Notes under the pieces: generated by a model
Databases searched by the model: none
Told to the model about the DNA's origin: nothing
What the model saw: only the letters and a program-made list of their open reading frames with translations
DNA from: SURF-21 sp964529285
GTDB taxonomy: Bacteria > Actinomycetota > Geothermincolia > Geothermincolales > RBG-13-55-18
Direction of reading: 5' to 3'
DNA: 64,000 nt
Assembly (NCBI GenBank): GCA_964529285.1
Contig: CAZGWK010000001.1
Location: forward strand, 62,001 to 126,000
Program-made: the position numbers and the translations under genes
In this document: positions 40,673 through 49,900 of the stretch, one piece after another
Position numbering within the stretch: the stretch's first letter is position 1
Layout: each line of letters starts with the position of its first letter

Positions 40673-43174
40673 TCAGCCACCGATTAGATCCATTATTTTT
40701 TTAGTATATTCTCCTATGATGCGAGCGGCCCGAGTATCATCTTCAGCCTCGCAGATGAGATGAAGCGAGGGTTCGTCGGGATCCGGCAGGACGAGTATCC
40801 ACGTGGTATCGTCAAGAAATACCTTTATCCCGTCTATCAGTTCCAGTCTGCCGTCATCAACTTCCTCAACCAGCCTGCGCATGATCAGACCCTTGTGGTC
40901 CCAGGATGCCGGTATCTCTTCAGAGAGCAGGTGGATATGGGGCAGCCCATCTACGATCTCGGAAAGCGGCCTTTCTATCACGCTCAAGCTGTCCAGCAGC
41001 ATCGCGGTGCTCGCCATGGCATCGTAGGTAGGCAGGAAGGAGGGGAAGATGAAACCCCCGCTGCCGGCTCCCGCGAAGATCACGTCTTTCTGCAAAGAGG
41101 CTTTCATGAGATCGCTGCGGCTTACTTTAGTGCGGACAACCTCGTTACCGTATTCGGAAGCGATCTTTTCGACCTGCGAGGATATGCTTACCGGCACGGC
41201 AATTTTTCCATGATGGCCCGTTTCGCACAACAGCTTCAGAAAAAGTACCAGGGTTACCTGGGGGTGGATCTGCCGTCCCTGTTCGTCCAGCAGGTACAGC
41301 CTCTCTCCCGCATTGTCTATGAGTACGCCGATCTCGGCCTCGGAGCTCTTTACAAGGTGCGACAGGTCCCTCAGCGCGGCGTTCAGTTCCTCCTGGCTCA
41401 AAGTTACTTTTTTCTCGTCGGTAAAGCTGTTAAGGCTCAAGGCATCGCAGCCGATCTTTCCGAAGATTGACGGCATGATCATGCTGGCGCTCCCAAAAGC
41501 ATAATCTACTACAACGCGGAAACGCTTCTGTCGCAAGCGCTCTATGTCGAGTTGCGCAAGCAGCGAGTTGGAATACATCTCCAGTACGCGGGGAGGAAAG
41601 AGTATCGCGCCGATCTCTTCAACGAAAGCTCTCCTGAAATTGGCCTGGAAATACACCTTTTCGATATCCCTCTGCCGGGCCTCGGAGATGTCTATGCCCT
41701 GCTCGTCGAAGAACCGTATCTCGATGGACTGGGGGTCAAAGGCGGAGATGCGCACGTCGACGCCGCCCATGGCCCTCTCCGTCCCTATGGCGAAACGGTT
41801 GACCGGCGAAGGTGATACCTCGAGGTCGGAAACGTTGACCCCGGTAGCGTTCAATCCGGTTATAAGCGCTCTCTTTATGGTGCGTGCTGACCGCGAGGCG
41901 TCACGCGATGTCACAACGGTCGAATCCATGGGCAGGTTGGAGCCGTATGCCATGGCGATCCTCAAAGCCTGTTCGGGGGTTATGTCGATATTCATGATAC
42001 CGGAGACGGCCTTCTTCCCGAAAAGCGTGCGCAGACCCTTGGATTCCCATATGATACTGGTGTTCACCGTTGCGCCTGTCTCCACGGTTTTAAAAGGATA
42101 TATCTTCACGTCGTGATTAACCAGGACGTTCTCGCCGATAAGGCATTCATCCCCGATCACGACGCCTTCCTCGAGGCGTACATTACTTTTCAGGTCACAA
42201 TTCTTTCCGACGACGCAGCCCCTGATATGACATCCCGTACCGATATAGGAGTTATCGTACACGATAGCGCGGTGGACGAAGGCATCCTGTTTGACGGCTA
42301 CATTGTGACCCAGGACGGTGTATTCGCGTATAACCGCTCCCCTCTCGACCTTGCAGTGATCGCCCAGGACGGCGGGGCCTCGCAGTTCCGCTCCTGCCTC
42401 TATGTCTACACCCTCCCCCACCCATACCTTCTCCGCCATGCGAAAACCCGGAGGATCGATGCCCACCTTCTGATCCAGTATGTCCTTATGGGCGGCCGTA
42501 TATTGCTCGAAGTTGCCGATATCACACCAATAACCGTCCGCAACATATCCGAAAAGCGGTAACCCTTTTTCCAGCAGGTAAGGAAAAAGCTCCTTAGAGA
42601 AATCGAATGAGCGACCTTCGGGGATATATTCGAGCACCTCGGGCTCGAGCACATATATACCCGTATTGATGGTGTCGCTGAAGACCTGCCCCCAGTTCGG
42701 TTTCTCGAGAAAGCGTTCGATATGTCCGCCCGCATCGGTTACGACTATGCCGAACTCGAGCGGGTTCTCAGCTCGGATGAGAGTCAGCGTGGCCATGGCG
42801 CGGTTGCTGCGATGGAAATCCACGACCTTGTTGAGGTCGATATCGGTGAGCGCATCGCCGCTGATGACGAGGAAGGTATCGTCGAGATAGCGGGAACTGT
42901 TCTTAACGCTGCCGGCCGTGCCTAGTGGCGTGAATTCAGTTGAATATTGCATGGAGGCGCCCCATTCGCCGCCGTCGCCGAAGTAATTGCTGATGAGGCT
43001 GGGCAGGAACTGGAGAGTAGCTATCATATCTTTGAAACCGTGGCGGATCAGGAGCTTGACTATGTGCTCCATCATCGGCCGGTTGACCACCGGTAACATG
43101 GGTTTGGGTTGATTGCTCGTCAGGGGGCGCAGGCGGGTTCCCTGGCCGCCCGCCATGATCACGGCTTTCATCAT
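40673..43174 (-). CDS. Sugar-nucleotidyltransferase / phosphomannomutase-like fusion protein
   Basis: Protein of 833 residues in three parts: an N-terminal nucleotidyltransferase (GGQGTRLRPLT, EKPNWG; about residues 1-240), a left-handed beta-helix (about 250-370) and a phosphohexomutase domain (about 385-830). It is probably a mannose-1-phosphate guanylyltransferase used for glycan or GDP-mannose synthesis. In the mutase part the phosphoserine loop keeps Ser429 (SRDASRSA), but the Mg2+ loop, normally DGDGDR, reads DNAGER at residues 620-625. The mutase activity may therefore be lost, leaving a regulatory or structural domain. The ribosome binding site GGAGGATTT precedes two adjacent ATGs. 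Confidence 0.93.
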   Translation of the reverse strand: MMKAVIMAGGQGTRLRPLTSNQPKPMLPVVNRPMMEHIVKLLIRHGFKDMIATLQFLPSLISNYFGDGGEWGASMQYSTEFTPLGTAGSVKNSSRYLDDTFLVISGDALTDIDLNKVVDFHRSNRAMATLTLIRAENPLEFGIVVTDAGGHIERFLEKPNWGQVFSDTINTGIYVLEPEVLEYIPEGRSFDFSKELFPYLLEKGLPLFGYVADGYWCDIGNFEQYTAAHKDILDQKVGIDPPGFRMAEKVWVGEGVDIEAGAELRGPAVLGDHCKVERGAVIREYTVLGHNVAVKQDAFVHRAIVYDNSYIGTGCHIRGCVVGKNCDLKSNVRLEEGVVIGDECLIGENVLVNHDVKIYPFKTVETGATVNTSIIWESKGLRTLFGKKAVSGIMNIDITPEQALRIAMAYGSNLPMDSTVVTSRDASRSARTIKRALITGLNATGVNVSDLEVSPSPVNRFAIGTERAMGGVDVRISAFDPQSIEIRFFDEQGIDISEARQRDIEKVYFQANFRRAFVEEIGAILFPPRVLEMYSNSLLAQLDIERLRQKRFRVVVDYAFGSASMIMPSIFGKIGCDALSLNSFTDEKKVTLSQEELNAALRDLSHLVKSSEAEIGVLIDNAGERLYLLDEQGRQIHPQVTLVLFLKLLCETGHHGKIAVPVSISSQVEKIASEYGNEVVRTKVSRSDLMKASLQKDVIFAGAGSGGFIFPSFLPTYDAMASTAMLLDSLSVIERPLSEIVDGLPHIHLLSEEIPASWDHKGLIMRRLVEEVDDGRLELIDGIKVFLDDTTWILVLPDPDEPSLHLICEAEDDTRAARIIGEYTKKIMDLIGG

Positions 43175-43196
43175 AAATCCTCCGCTATCCGGTACA

Positions 43197-43880
43197 TCAG
43201 GACATATAGTCCATTACCAGGACGATTGTTTGTGAGGGAATATTATCCCGGGATACATATACCGGAACTTTTCCGGTTCTCTCGACTTGCGAAAAATGAG
43301 AGACGAACGGCACCTCCGTTTCGATGGGAAAGCTGCAAGCCTCGTTGCGGAAATGCATGGGAACGGCTAGATGGGGGGCTAGCGCCTTAACCGTTTCGGA
43401 GGCTATGGCGGGCTCAAAGGTGAAAGTCCCCCCCACGGGCACGAAAAGAACGTCCGCGTCCAACAGCTCTCTTTGCAGCGTCGCGTCGAGCGGGTGTCCC
43501 AGGTCGCCCAGGTGGACAAAGGTCATATCCTGCATTTCCCATTTGAAAACGATGTTGGAACCACGTTCCGCTCCACCCTTGGAATCGTGATAAGTAGGAA
43601 ATCCCACGACCTTCACCCCCGCGATATCCCGGGGTGACGGGTCGCGTACTACGAGCGGATCACGTTTGACAATCGCGACATTGTTATGATCGGCATGGTC
43701 GTGGCTGATCAGCACGATGCCCGCTTCGATGTCCGGAAGCGTATATCCTACATGGCCGTCGTAGGGGTCGGTGACCAGGCTGTGTCCCGCCCCATCTTCC
43801 AGCAGGAACATGGAATGTCCCAGCCAGCTGATGCGAACCGCCTCCCTAAGATCCCTTTCCCCGCTATAAGGAGAGAACAT
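43197..43880 (-). CDS. Metallo-beta-lactamase-fold hydrolase (UPF0173-like)
   Basis: Protein of 227 residues. Metal-binding residues are in SHDHADHN (HxHxDH motif), with a further histidine in HLGDLGH and the terminal one in VPMHFRNE. This is the L-ascorbate-6-phosphate lactonase-like/UPF0173 type of MBL hydrolase, whose substrates are usually unknown. It starts at ATG 43880 after a near-perfect AGGAGGTGATACC. It lies upstream of the nucleotidyltransferase gene, with a 22-base gap. Confidence 0.92.
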   Translation of the reverse strand: MFSPYSGERDLREAVRISWLGHSMFLLEDGAGHSLVTDPYDGHVGYTLPDIEAGIVLISHDHADHNNVAIVKRDPLVVRDPSPRDIAGVKVVGFPTYHDSKGGAERGSNIVFKWEMQDMTFVHLGDLGHPLDATLQRELLDADVLFVPVGGTFTFEPAIASETVKALAPHLAVPMHFRNEACSFPIETEVPFVSHFSQVERTGKVPVYVSRDNIPSQTIVLVMDYMS

Positions 43881-43970
43881 GGTATCACCTCCTGGAGATC
43901 GAACGTGTCCTCAACACGTACCCCCACACCCTGGAATCGCGGATGTGGATATATTATGTAAGAATATCCG

Positions 43971-44591
43971 TCAATCGGGCGCTATACCGGTGCCTTCCTT
44001 GCGCGCGGCGCCTATCAACTTTATACCCCGTCGAATATAGATAAAACCGCTGACGTACGAGAAGACGATCCCCGCGCAGAAAATAGCAAAACCTGCGGGA
44101 TTAACCTTGCCGAAAAATCCGGCTCCACTCTTTTCCGGGAGGTTCAAGAGGATAAAGATGCAGATGGACGTAAAAAGCAAAGCCGTAGCCGCCTTGCCGG
44201 TCCAGTGAACGGCCAGTTTCTCCCTCACTTCCTTATCGTTGATGCCAATGGCGGGTGCCCCGACGAGCATGAGAACGTCTCTGCCCACGATGAGAATACC
44301 CATCCAGACAGGGAGAAAAGACCGCCACATCAAGGCGATCAGTACCGATATTATGAGGAGGCGGTCGGCTAGCGGGTCGGCCAGCTTTCCGAACTCCGAG
44401 ATGGTGTTGGTGCGCCGTGCGATCTGCCCATCGATGAAATCAGTAGAGGCGGCGAACAGGAACACGCCCAGTGCCCAGTAGTGCGCCGCACCCACCGTCT
44501 CCTTGGACATAATCGAGATCAGCCATAATACCACGGGGATGAGAATGATGCGCAGGCAAGTAAAGAAATTGGCTATGTTCTTTCGGATCAT
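43971..44591 (-). CDS. CDP-alcohol phosphatidyltransferase (PgsA-like)
   Basis: Integral membrane protein of 206 residues with about five helices. The catalytic motif is complete: DFIDGQIARR, then GKLADPLADR eight or so residues on. It transfers a phosphatidyl group from CDP-diacylglycerol to an alcohol such as glycerol-3-phosphate, inositol phosphate or phosphatidylglycerol. The motif identifies the family, not the acceptor; PgsA-type phosphatidylglycerophosphate synthase is the likeliest. The ribosome binding site GAGGGAGG is strong. It lies 30 bases after the tRNA-Pro terminator. Confidence 0.9.
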   Translation of the reverse strand: MIRKNIANFFTCLRIILIPVVLWLISIMSKETVGAAHYWALGVFLFAASTDFIDGQIARRTNTISEFGKLADPLADRLLIISVLIALMWRSFLPVWMGILIVGRDVLMLVGAPAIGINDKEVREKLAVHWTGKAATALLFTSICIFILLNLPEKSGAGFFGKVNPAGFAIFCAGIVFSYVSGFIYIRRGIKLIGAARKEGTGIAPD

Positions 44592-44621
44592 GGCAACCTC
44601 CCTCGATCTCGGCCCTGTACG

Positions 44622-44647
44622 AAAAAGGGCGGAAGCTTATCCCGCCC
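44622..44647 (-). terminator. Terminator downstream of tRNA-Pro
   Basis: On the minus strand a GGGCGG stem, a short loop and CCGCCC are followed by TTTTT. It lies 9 bases beyond the tRNA 3' end, so it is a Rho-independent terminator for the tRNA transcript. Confidence 0.85.
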
Positions 44648-44655
44648 GTCTCGTC

Positions 44656-44733
44656 TGGTCGGGATGGCCGGATTTGAACCGGCGACCTCTTGACCCCCAG
44701 TCAAGCGCGCTAACCAAGCTGCGCCACATCCCG
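44656..44733 (-). tRNA. tRNA-Pro(GGG)
   Basis: The minus-strand reading folds as a complete cloverleaf. The 7-bp acceptor stem is CGGGATG/CATCCCG, with discriminator A and an encoded CCA end. The anticodon stem CTTGA/TCAAG holds the loop CTGGGGG, giving anticodon GGG for proline. The T-arm has GGTTCAAATCC. The tRNA stands between the diguanylate cyclase and the phosphatidyltransferase genes on the same strand, with its own terminator. Confidence 0.97.
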
Positions 44734-44803
44734 ATGGAAGCTTTTCTATTCTATAAGCAGGGCTTCCTTATTGCAAACAGCAGACTACCGCGCTCGACGT
44801 CCT

Positions 44804-46984
44804 CTATCCCGTGCGCCTTTCCCCGTCTCCCGTGCCGGTGTCCGGCCCCGGCTGGAGCGCGGAGAGGTCGGGTTCCTGCGGCTCCCCTACTGGGGAGACA
44901 TGGTGGGAATGCTTCCTTCCGGCGCCTGACTCCGCTTCATATAAGCAGACCCTGTTGCGCCCGGTTTGCTTGGCATGATAAAGCGCCTCATCGGCCTTCT
45001 CGACCAGCTCGTCGCCATCTAAGGCATCGTCCGGTAAATTGGCGACCCCCATGCTCACTGTGAGGTTACCGTTGGGCTGATCCTCCTCGTAGGGAAAAAC
45101 ATACTCCTGGATGACGCGCCTGATCCGTTCGGCCATGGCATGAGCCTCCTGCTTGCTGACTTCCGGGATGATCACCGAGAACTCTTCTCCCCCGTAACGG
45201 AAAACGGTATCTACATCTCGGGTGTTCTGCTGCAGCAACCCGGAGAGGATGCGCAGGACCTCGTCACCGCGCGGATGGCCGTGTTGATCGTTATATACCT
45301 TGAACCAGTCTATGTCCAGCATGATGAAGGAGAAGGGACGGTTGTAGCGGATAGAACGCTTGACCTCCTCGCCAAGCACGCGCTTGAGATAGCGTATGTT
45401 GTAAAGACCGGTGAGCCCGTCGGTTATGGCAAGATGGCTGATCTCCTCGAAGAGCTGCGCGCTTTCAACCGCCATGCCTATCTGCTCGCCGATGGCATTT
45501 GCGAGCGTGGCATCCTCCTCGTCGAAGGCGTTCTGATACCTGCTGGCCATGTGAAGAACCCCATAGATCTCTTTACCAGAACGGATGGGTACGCAGAGCA
45601 CCGATCCTATCTCCGGTTCCAAGAGTAAATTCGGACAACGCACGTCACGTTGTGCATCTATGCTCACAAAGGTTTTGTCGTGTCTCAGCGCGTAACAATC
45701 CTTCGCGAACTCGAACGCTTGACCCAGGTGACGCTTCGTATAATCCTCACTGTAACCAAGGCTCCGTACCGTCTCCATGAGTCCAGTCTGGCTGTTGGTG
45801 ATATTTATCAAAGCTTTTTCGACCGCGAAAAGCCCTCTGATCACGTCCAGGGCCAGATTGTACAGCTGGTCGAGATTGGATACGGTGTTGATCGCATCGA
45901 CCACGCGGATGAGGCTGGTCAACTGGGCGACCTTTTCCTCGCTGCGTCGGTATAGCAGGGCATTGTCCAGAAAAACCGAGATGTGGGGGGCGAGGAGCTC
46001 GGTCAGCGTGAGGTCGCGCCGGTTGAACCCGCGCCGGTTGAGTTTGTTCGCCAGCACAATGAGGCCTATACTCTTCCCCCTGGCGACAAGAGGGCATGAC
46101 ACGAGGTCGAAGACATTGTAATCGGGAGCAAAAGGCAGTATTTCCATCTCCTTGGACAGGCGGCGTGAAACGAGTACTGGTTTGGCGTTGCGGAAACTGT
46201 TGGACAGCACCCCGGGTGACGAGACGTCGAGCCGCAGTTTGGCGGTACTTATGAAATCGAGTCCTAGAGAAGGTTGTTGCGCCTCCAGGGTCATGGCTTC
46301 GTCGTTGTGGAGAAAAACCAGGGCTACTTCCGCCTTGAGGATCTCGGCCATGCGTTGAGTTATCTCCTTGAGCACGTTGTAAAGTGCGGGGCTCTTGCTC
46401 GAACTCTGGCTTATTTCGTAGAAGATCCTCAAGCGGTTTCGGTCTTTGAGAACCAGGTCGACCACGAAGATGTTAAGTATGGTAGAGCCTATTATGTAAG
46501 CGTAACGGACCGCGATTCCCTGGGCGTAATTATATCCAGGGGTCTGCCGGGAGTCGAAGATCACTATCGCCGTGAACCCGATGAGGCACATCAGGCAGGC
46601 ATACAGCGCCCCTCTGTAGCCCCCATATACGCCACCTATGAGCGGCATTATGCCAAAGAACAGGAAAAAATAACTCTCCACGCCTCCGCAGAAATAGATG
46701 GCGGCGCTGAGGCTGAAGACGTCGATTATCGCGGCGGCCCACCTCCAAGACCCCTTCAGGCTCAAGGTATCGTAGAAAAAGTACGTCAGCAAGGCATATG
46801 CGAGATAAAAGCACGACAAGATATAAAGGGAGTTGAAATCTATCTCCCCCCCCAGGTTGATATCGAGATATGCGAGGTGGGCAACCGCGAGCAAGGCAAG
46901 CATGAATGAAACACGGAAGATGAATTCTCTCAGGCGCGGATAGTAAGTCCTGCCATTACCGTAATCTGGGTCTTTTACCTTCAT
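44804..46984 (-). CDS. Membrane-bound diguanylate cyclase with two GAF domains
   Basis: Protein of 726 residues. About six membrane helices (residues 20-175) are followed by two GAF domains (roughly 195-350 and 370-515) and a GGDEF domain (about 530-690). The active-site loop is RYGGEEFSVI, and an RxxD inhibitory site (RDVD) lies five residues before it, so it should make cyclic di-GMP and be product-inhibited. A tail of about 40 Pro/Gly-rich residues ends the protein. ATG 46984 is used because of its AAGGTGGG site. An RsiG-like c-di-GMP-binding protein is encoded 6 kb away. Confidence 0.93.
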   Translation of the reverse strand: MKVKDPDYGNGRTYYPRLREFIFRVSFMLALLAVAHLAYLDINLGGEIDFNSLYILSCFYLAYALLTYFFYDTLSLKGSWRWAAAIIDVFSLSAAIYFCGGVESYFFLFFGIMPLIGGVYGGYRGALYACLMCLIGFTAIVIFDSRQTPGYNYAQGIAVRYAYIIGSTILNIFVVDLVLKDRNRLRIFYEISQSSSKSPALYNVLKEITQRMAEILKAEVALVFLHNDEAMTLEAQQPSLGLDFISTAKLRLDVSSPGVLSNSFRNAKPVLVSRRLSKEMEILPFAPDYNVFDLVSCPLVARGKSIGLIVLANKLNRRGFNRRDLTLTELLAPHISVFLDNALLYRRSEEKVAQLTSLIRVVDAINTVSNLDQLYNLALDVIRGLFAVEKALINITNSQTGLMETVRSLGYSEDYTKRHLGQAFEFAKDCYALRHDKTFVSIDAQRDVRCPNLLLEPEIGSVLCVPIRSGKEIYGVLHMASRYQNAFDEEDATLANAIGEQIGMAVESAQLFEEISHLAITDGLTGLYNIRYLKRVLGEEVKRSIRYNRPFSFIMLDIDWFKVYNDQHGHPRGDEVLRILSGLLQQNTRDVDTVFRYGGEEFSVIIPEVSKQEAHAMAERIRRVIQEYVFPYEEDQPNGNLTVSMGVANLPDDALDGDELVEKADEALYHAKQTGRNRVCLYEAESGAGRKHSHHVSPVGEPQEPDLSALQPGPDTGTGDGERRTG

Positions 46985-46999
46985 CTGCCCACCTTGCAC

Positions 47000-47337
47000 A
47001 TGATATATAGCGGCGTATGCATGTACCCGCGTAGCATGTTTCCAGCTCGCCGTTTTCCCTCAGCCCATTCGTCTTGCGCCCAGGCCTATAGACTATATTA
47101 TCATCAGCCAAGGTCATCCAGCCCTGTCGGGACGAGTACGCCAGTCCAGCATCAATCCCGGTCGCACCGGACGCGTTAGCGTCCGTTCTCTTGACCTCCT
47201 ATGCGAACGACTATTATGTTATCGGCACGCCCGGGAGCGGGCGTTACCCGCCCCCTTCCCGCTTCGTAATATAGCGACAGGTTGGGGCCCCGCGGAGACC
47301 CGTGCTCCCGCCGAAGTCGTTTTCAGCCGCGCCCTTT
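47000..47337. other. Spacer between hflX and the diguanylate cyclase gene
   Basis: No gene is seen. A strong GC hairpin CGCCCG-ggag-CGGGCG (47228-47243) lies about 95 bases after the hflX stop but has no U-run. The promoter of the diguanylate cyclase must lie in 46990-47150 on the minus strand; no clear consensus pair stands out. Confidence 0.4.
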
Positions 47338-48621
47338 CTATTCCCGCAGGAAAGGCTCGAAATGGTGCAGGAGGCCCCGCGGTATCTCGGCGGTAAGGTG
47401 ATATCCTTTCTCGTCCGTAACGAGGTCCCTCACCTGTCCTCTCCGGTAAGCAAGGGACAGAATCTCGGATTGCTCGTGCGGTATGGTCAGGTGCACTATA
47501 CGCGACGCATGCAGGGCTGAGGACATCTTATCCAGCAGGCCTTGCAGTCCTTCCCCCGTAACGGTCGATACGAATATGCCCTGTGGCAGGGCCCGGGCAA
47601 CCTCGTTCCGTTCTGTTTCCAGCAGCAGGTCGCTCTTGTTTAGGACATAAATAGTCGGTATTCCGCCGGCATCCAACTCATCCAGGACACCCTCGACAGC
47701 TTCTATCCTGCGAGCGATGTTTGAGGAAGAAGCGTCGATCACGTGCAGGAGCACGTCCGCTTCCCCGACCTCCTCCAGCGTGGATTTGAAGGCCTCTACG
47801 AGCTGGTGGGGAAGGTGATTGATGAATCCAACCGTATCGGTTATCACAGCATGTCGGTTTCCGGGAAGTTCGATGCTGCGCGTTATGGGGTCCAGGGTCG
47901 AGAACAGTTGGTCTCCTACGAGCGTTCCGGCGTCGGTCAGTGCATTGAGAAGGGAAGACTTGCCCGCGTTGGTGTAACCGACCAGGGCAAAGGTATGGAC
48001 ATCGCGGCGTTCCCTTCTCTTGCGCTTGACCTTCCTGACGCGCGAAAGGTCCTCGAGCGAACGGTTCAGGGTCTTGATGCGCATATTTATACGCCTGCGG
48101 TCGACCTCCAGCTTGGTCTCGCCCGGGCCCCTTGTACCTATACCTCCTCCCAGCCTGCTCAATTCTATCCCCCTTCCCGTAAGCCGCGAAAGACCGTAAC
48201 GCATCTGTGCCATCTCCACCTGTGCCTTGCCTTCCCTGGAGTGGGCATGGAGCGCAAATATGTCGAGTATAAGAGCCGTGCGGTCGAGAACCTTAAGATC
48301 GAGTTCGTTTTCAAGGTTGCGCTGTTGGGATGGAGTAAGCTCCTGGTCAAAGATGGCCAGATCCGCGTCAGCGCTTGATATGATCTCCCGGAGCTCCGCT
48401 ATCTTGCCCTTCCCCATCAAGGTGGCGGGATCGGGTCTTTCTCGTACCTGCAGCAGTGTCCCCACCACTTCGGCGCCCGCGGTCTCCGCCAGGGAGCTCA
48501 ACTCCTGCAGGCTCTCCTCGGCCGTGGCGGAGGTGACCTCTCCCCAGCGTACACCGACCAGGACGGCCCTCTCTTTTTCGCGCAATGCGCCTCCGCCCCC
48601 GCCTCTCGCTGTCTCTTGCAT
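47338..48621 (-). CDS. hflX: GTPase HflX
   Basis: Protein of 427 residues. The N-terminal HflX domain (MGKGKIAELREII, SRLTGRGIELSRLGGGIGTR, and the RGPGETKLE motif) is followed by a G domain with GYTNAGKSSLL, DTVGFI and NKSD. HflX rescues or dissociates stalled ribosomes under stress. The family-specific N-terminal domain separates it from other TRAFAC GTPases. Poor ribosome binding site. It ends the dap-mia gene run. Confidence 0.96.
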   Translation of the reverse strand: MQETARGGGGGALREKERAVLVGVRWGEVTSATAEESLQELSSLAETAGAEVVGTLLQVRERPDPATLMGKGKIAELREIISSADADLAIFDQELTPSQQRNLENELDLKVLDRTALILDIFALHAHSREGKAQVEMAQMRYGLSRLTGRGIELSRLGGGIGTRGPGETKLEVDRRRINMRIKTLNRSLEDLSRVRKVKRKRRERRDVHTFALVGYTNAGKSSLLNALTDAGTLVGDQLFSTLDPITRSIELPGNRHAVITDTVGFINHLPHQLVEAFKSTLEEVGEADVLLHVIDASSSNIARRIEAVEGVLDELDAGGIPTIYVLNKSDLLLETERNEVARALPQGIFVSTVTGEGLQGLLDKMSSALHASRIVHLTIPHEQSEILSLAYRRGQVRDLVTDEKGYHLTAEIPRGLLHHFEPFLRE

Positions 48622-48699
48622 ATCAATTCACGGTCGCGGATATTCGTATCTGCGTGGTTGCGACGTGAGCAAAGGTCCTGCCTGGGGTTGCTGGAGCAT

Positions 48700-49860
48700 T
48701 CAGGAGAAAGCCTCCTTGATACGTTCTACTCCCTCCAACAGACGTTGATCGCATAAGGTGAGGGAGAAACGGACATAGCCCTCACCAGAGGAACCATACG
48801 CGGATCCAGGAGCAACCACCACGCCCGCCTTATCGAGGAGCTCAGTGGTGAAGCTCTGAGAATCGTGACCGGGTGGGACTTTCATCCATACGTACAGGGT
48901 CGCCCTGGGAACGGAAACCTGCCATCCGATGGAACGCAGCGCCTCCAGAAGGGTATCTCTGCGGCGTTCGTAGGCAGCATTGTTGTCGCGGATGCAGTCC
49001 TGAGGACCCTCCATCGCGGCGACCGCAGCCAGTTGTATGGCGTTGAAGACCCCGGAATCGATGTTTTCTTTCACTTTAGCGAAGGGAGCGATTATTTTCT
49101 CGCCTCCTATCGCGAACCCGACTCGCCATCCGGTCATGTTGTAGGTCTTTGAGAGAGAGTGGAACTCGACCGCGGTCTCCCGGGCTCCAGTTACTTCCAG
49201 CAGCGAGGGGGCCATATACCCGTCGAAAGTTATCTCTGAATAGGCATGATCGTGTGCCAGCATGACTTCGTGCTTGCGAGCGTAGTAAACCAGTTCCTCG
49301 AAGAAAGACTTGTCAGCAACTGCAGCCGTCGGGTTATTGGGGTAGTTTACGAAAAGGATCTTTGCCTTGCGCCAGATCTCTTCCCGTATGGCCGCTAGAT
49401 CGGGCAGAAAGCCATTATCCTCGCGCAAGGGCATCTCCACCGCTGATGCGCCACAGAGCATTGTTGCCGTACGGTACACCGGGTATGCCGGGTTGGGGAT
49501 GAGTGCAACGTCTCCCGGGTCCAGGAATGCCAGGGGAAAATGAGCGATGCCTTCCTTGGAGCCGATGAGAGCGAGAACTTCCCGGTCCGGGTCGGGGGTA
49601 ACGCCGAAACGGCCGTTCACCCAGGATGCCGCAGCCTCCCGGAAACGCTGCATCCCCTGATAGGAGGGGTAGCGGTGGTTGGCGGGCTCGCAAGCTTCCG
49701 CGCACAGTGCCGCAACGATGTGCGCCGGCGTGGGAAGATCCGGATCGCCGACACCGAAGTTGATGATATCCAGTCCCTGACGCACCTTCTCCTCGATACG
49801 ACGGTCAATCTCGGCGAAGAGGTAGGGCGGTAGTTCACGGATGCGTTTCGAGATCTTCAA
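48700..49860 (-). CDS. LL-diaminopimelate aminotransferase-type enzyme
   Basis: Class I/II PLP aminotransferase of 386 residues. The signatures are INFGVGDPDLPTP, the PNNPT motif and the PLP lysine in SLSKTYNMTGWRVGFA. Overall pattern and the dapF gene next door match DapL, which converts tetrahydrodipicolinate directly to LL-diaminopimelate; other aminotransferase roles remain possible. It starts at TTG 49860 after GGAGAGGAG. The dapF stop lies about 40 bases upstream, so the pair likely provides meso-DAP for lysine and the cell wall. Confidence 0.87.
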   Translation of the reverse strand: MKISKRIRELPPYLFAEIDRRIEEKVRQGLDIINFGVGDPDLPTPAHIVAALCAEACEPANHRYPSYQGMQRFREAAASWVNGRFGVTPDPDREVLALIGSKEGIAHFPLAFLDPGDVALIPNPAYPVYRTATMLCGASAVEMPLREDNGFLPDLAAIREEIWRKAKILFVNYPNNPTAAVADKSFFEELVYYARKHEVMLAHDHAYSEITFDGYMAPSLLEVTGARETAVEFHSLSKTYNMTGWRVGFAIGGEKIIAPFAKVKENIDSGVFNAIQLAAVAAMEGPQDCIRDNNAAYERRRDTLLEALRSIGWQVSVPRATLYVWMKVPPGHDSQSFTTELLDKAGVVVAPGSAYGSSGEGYVRFSLTLCDQRLLEGVERIKEAFS

Positions 49861-49900
49861 GGGCTCTCCTCTCCCATGCGCTAAGCATTGCCCGGCGACT

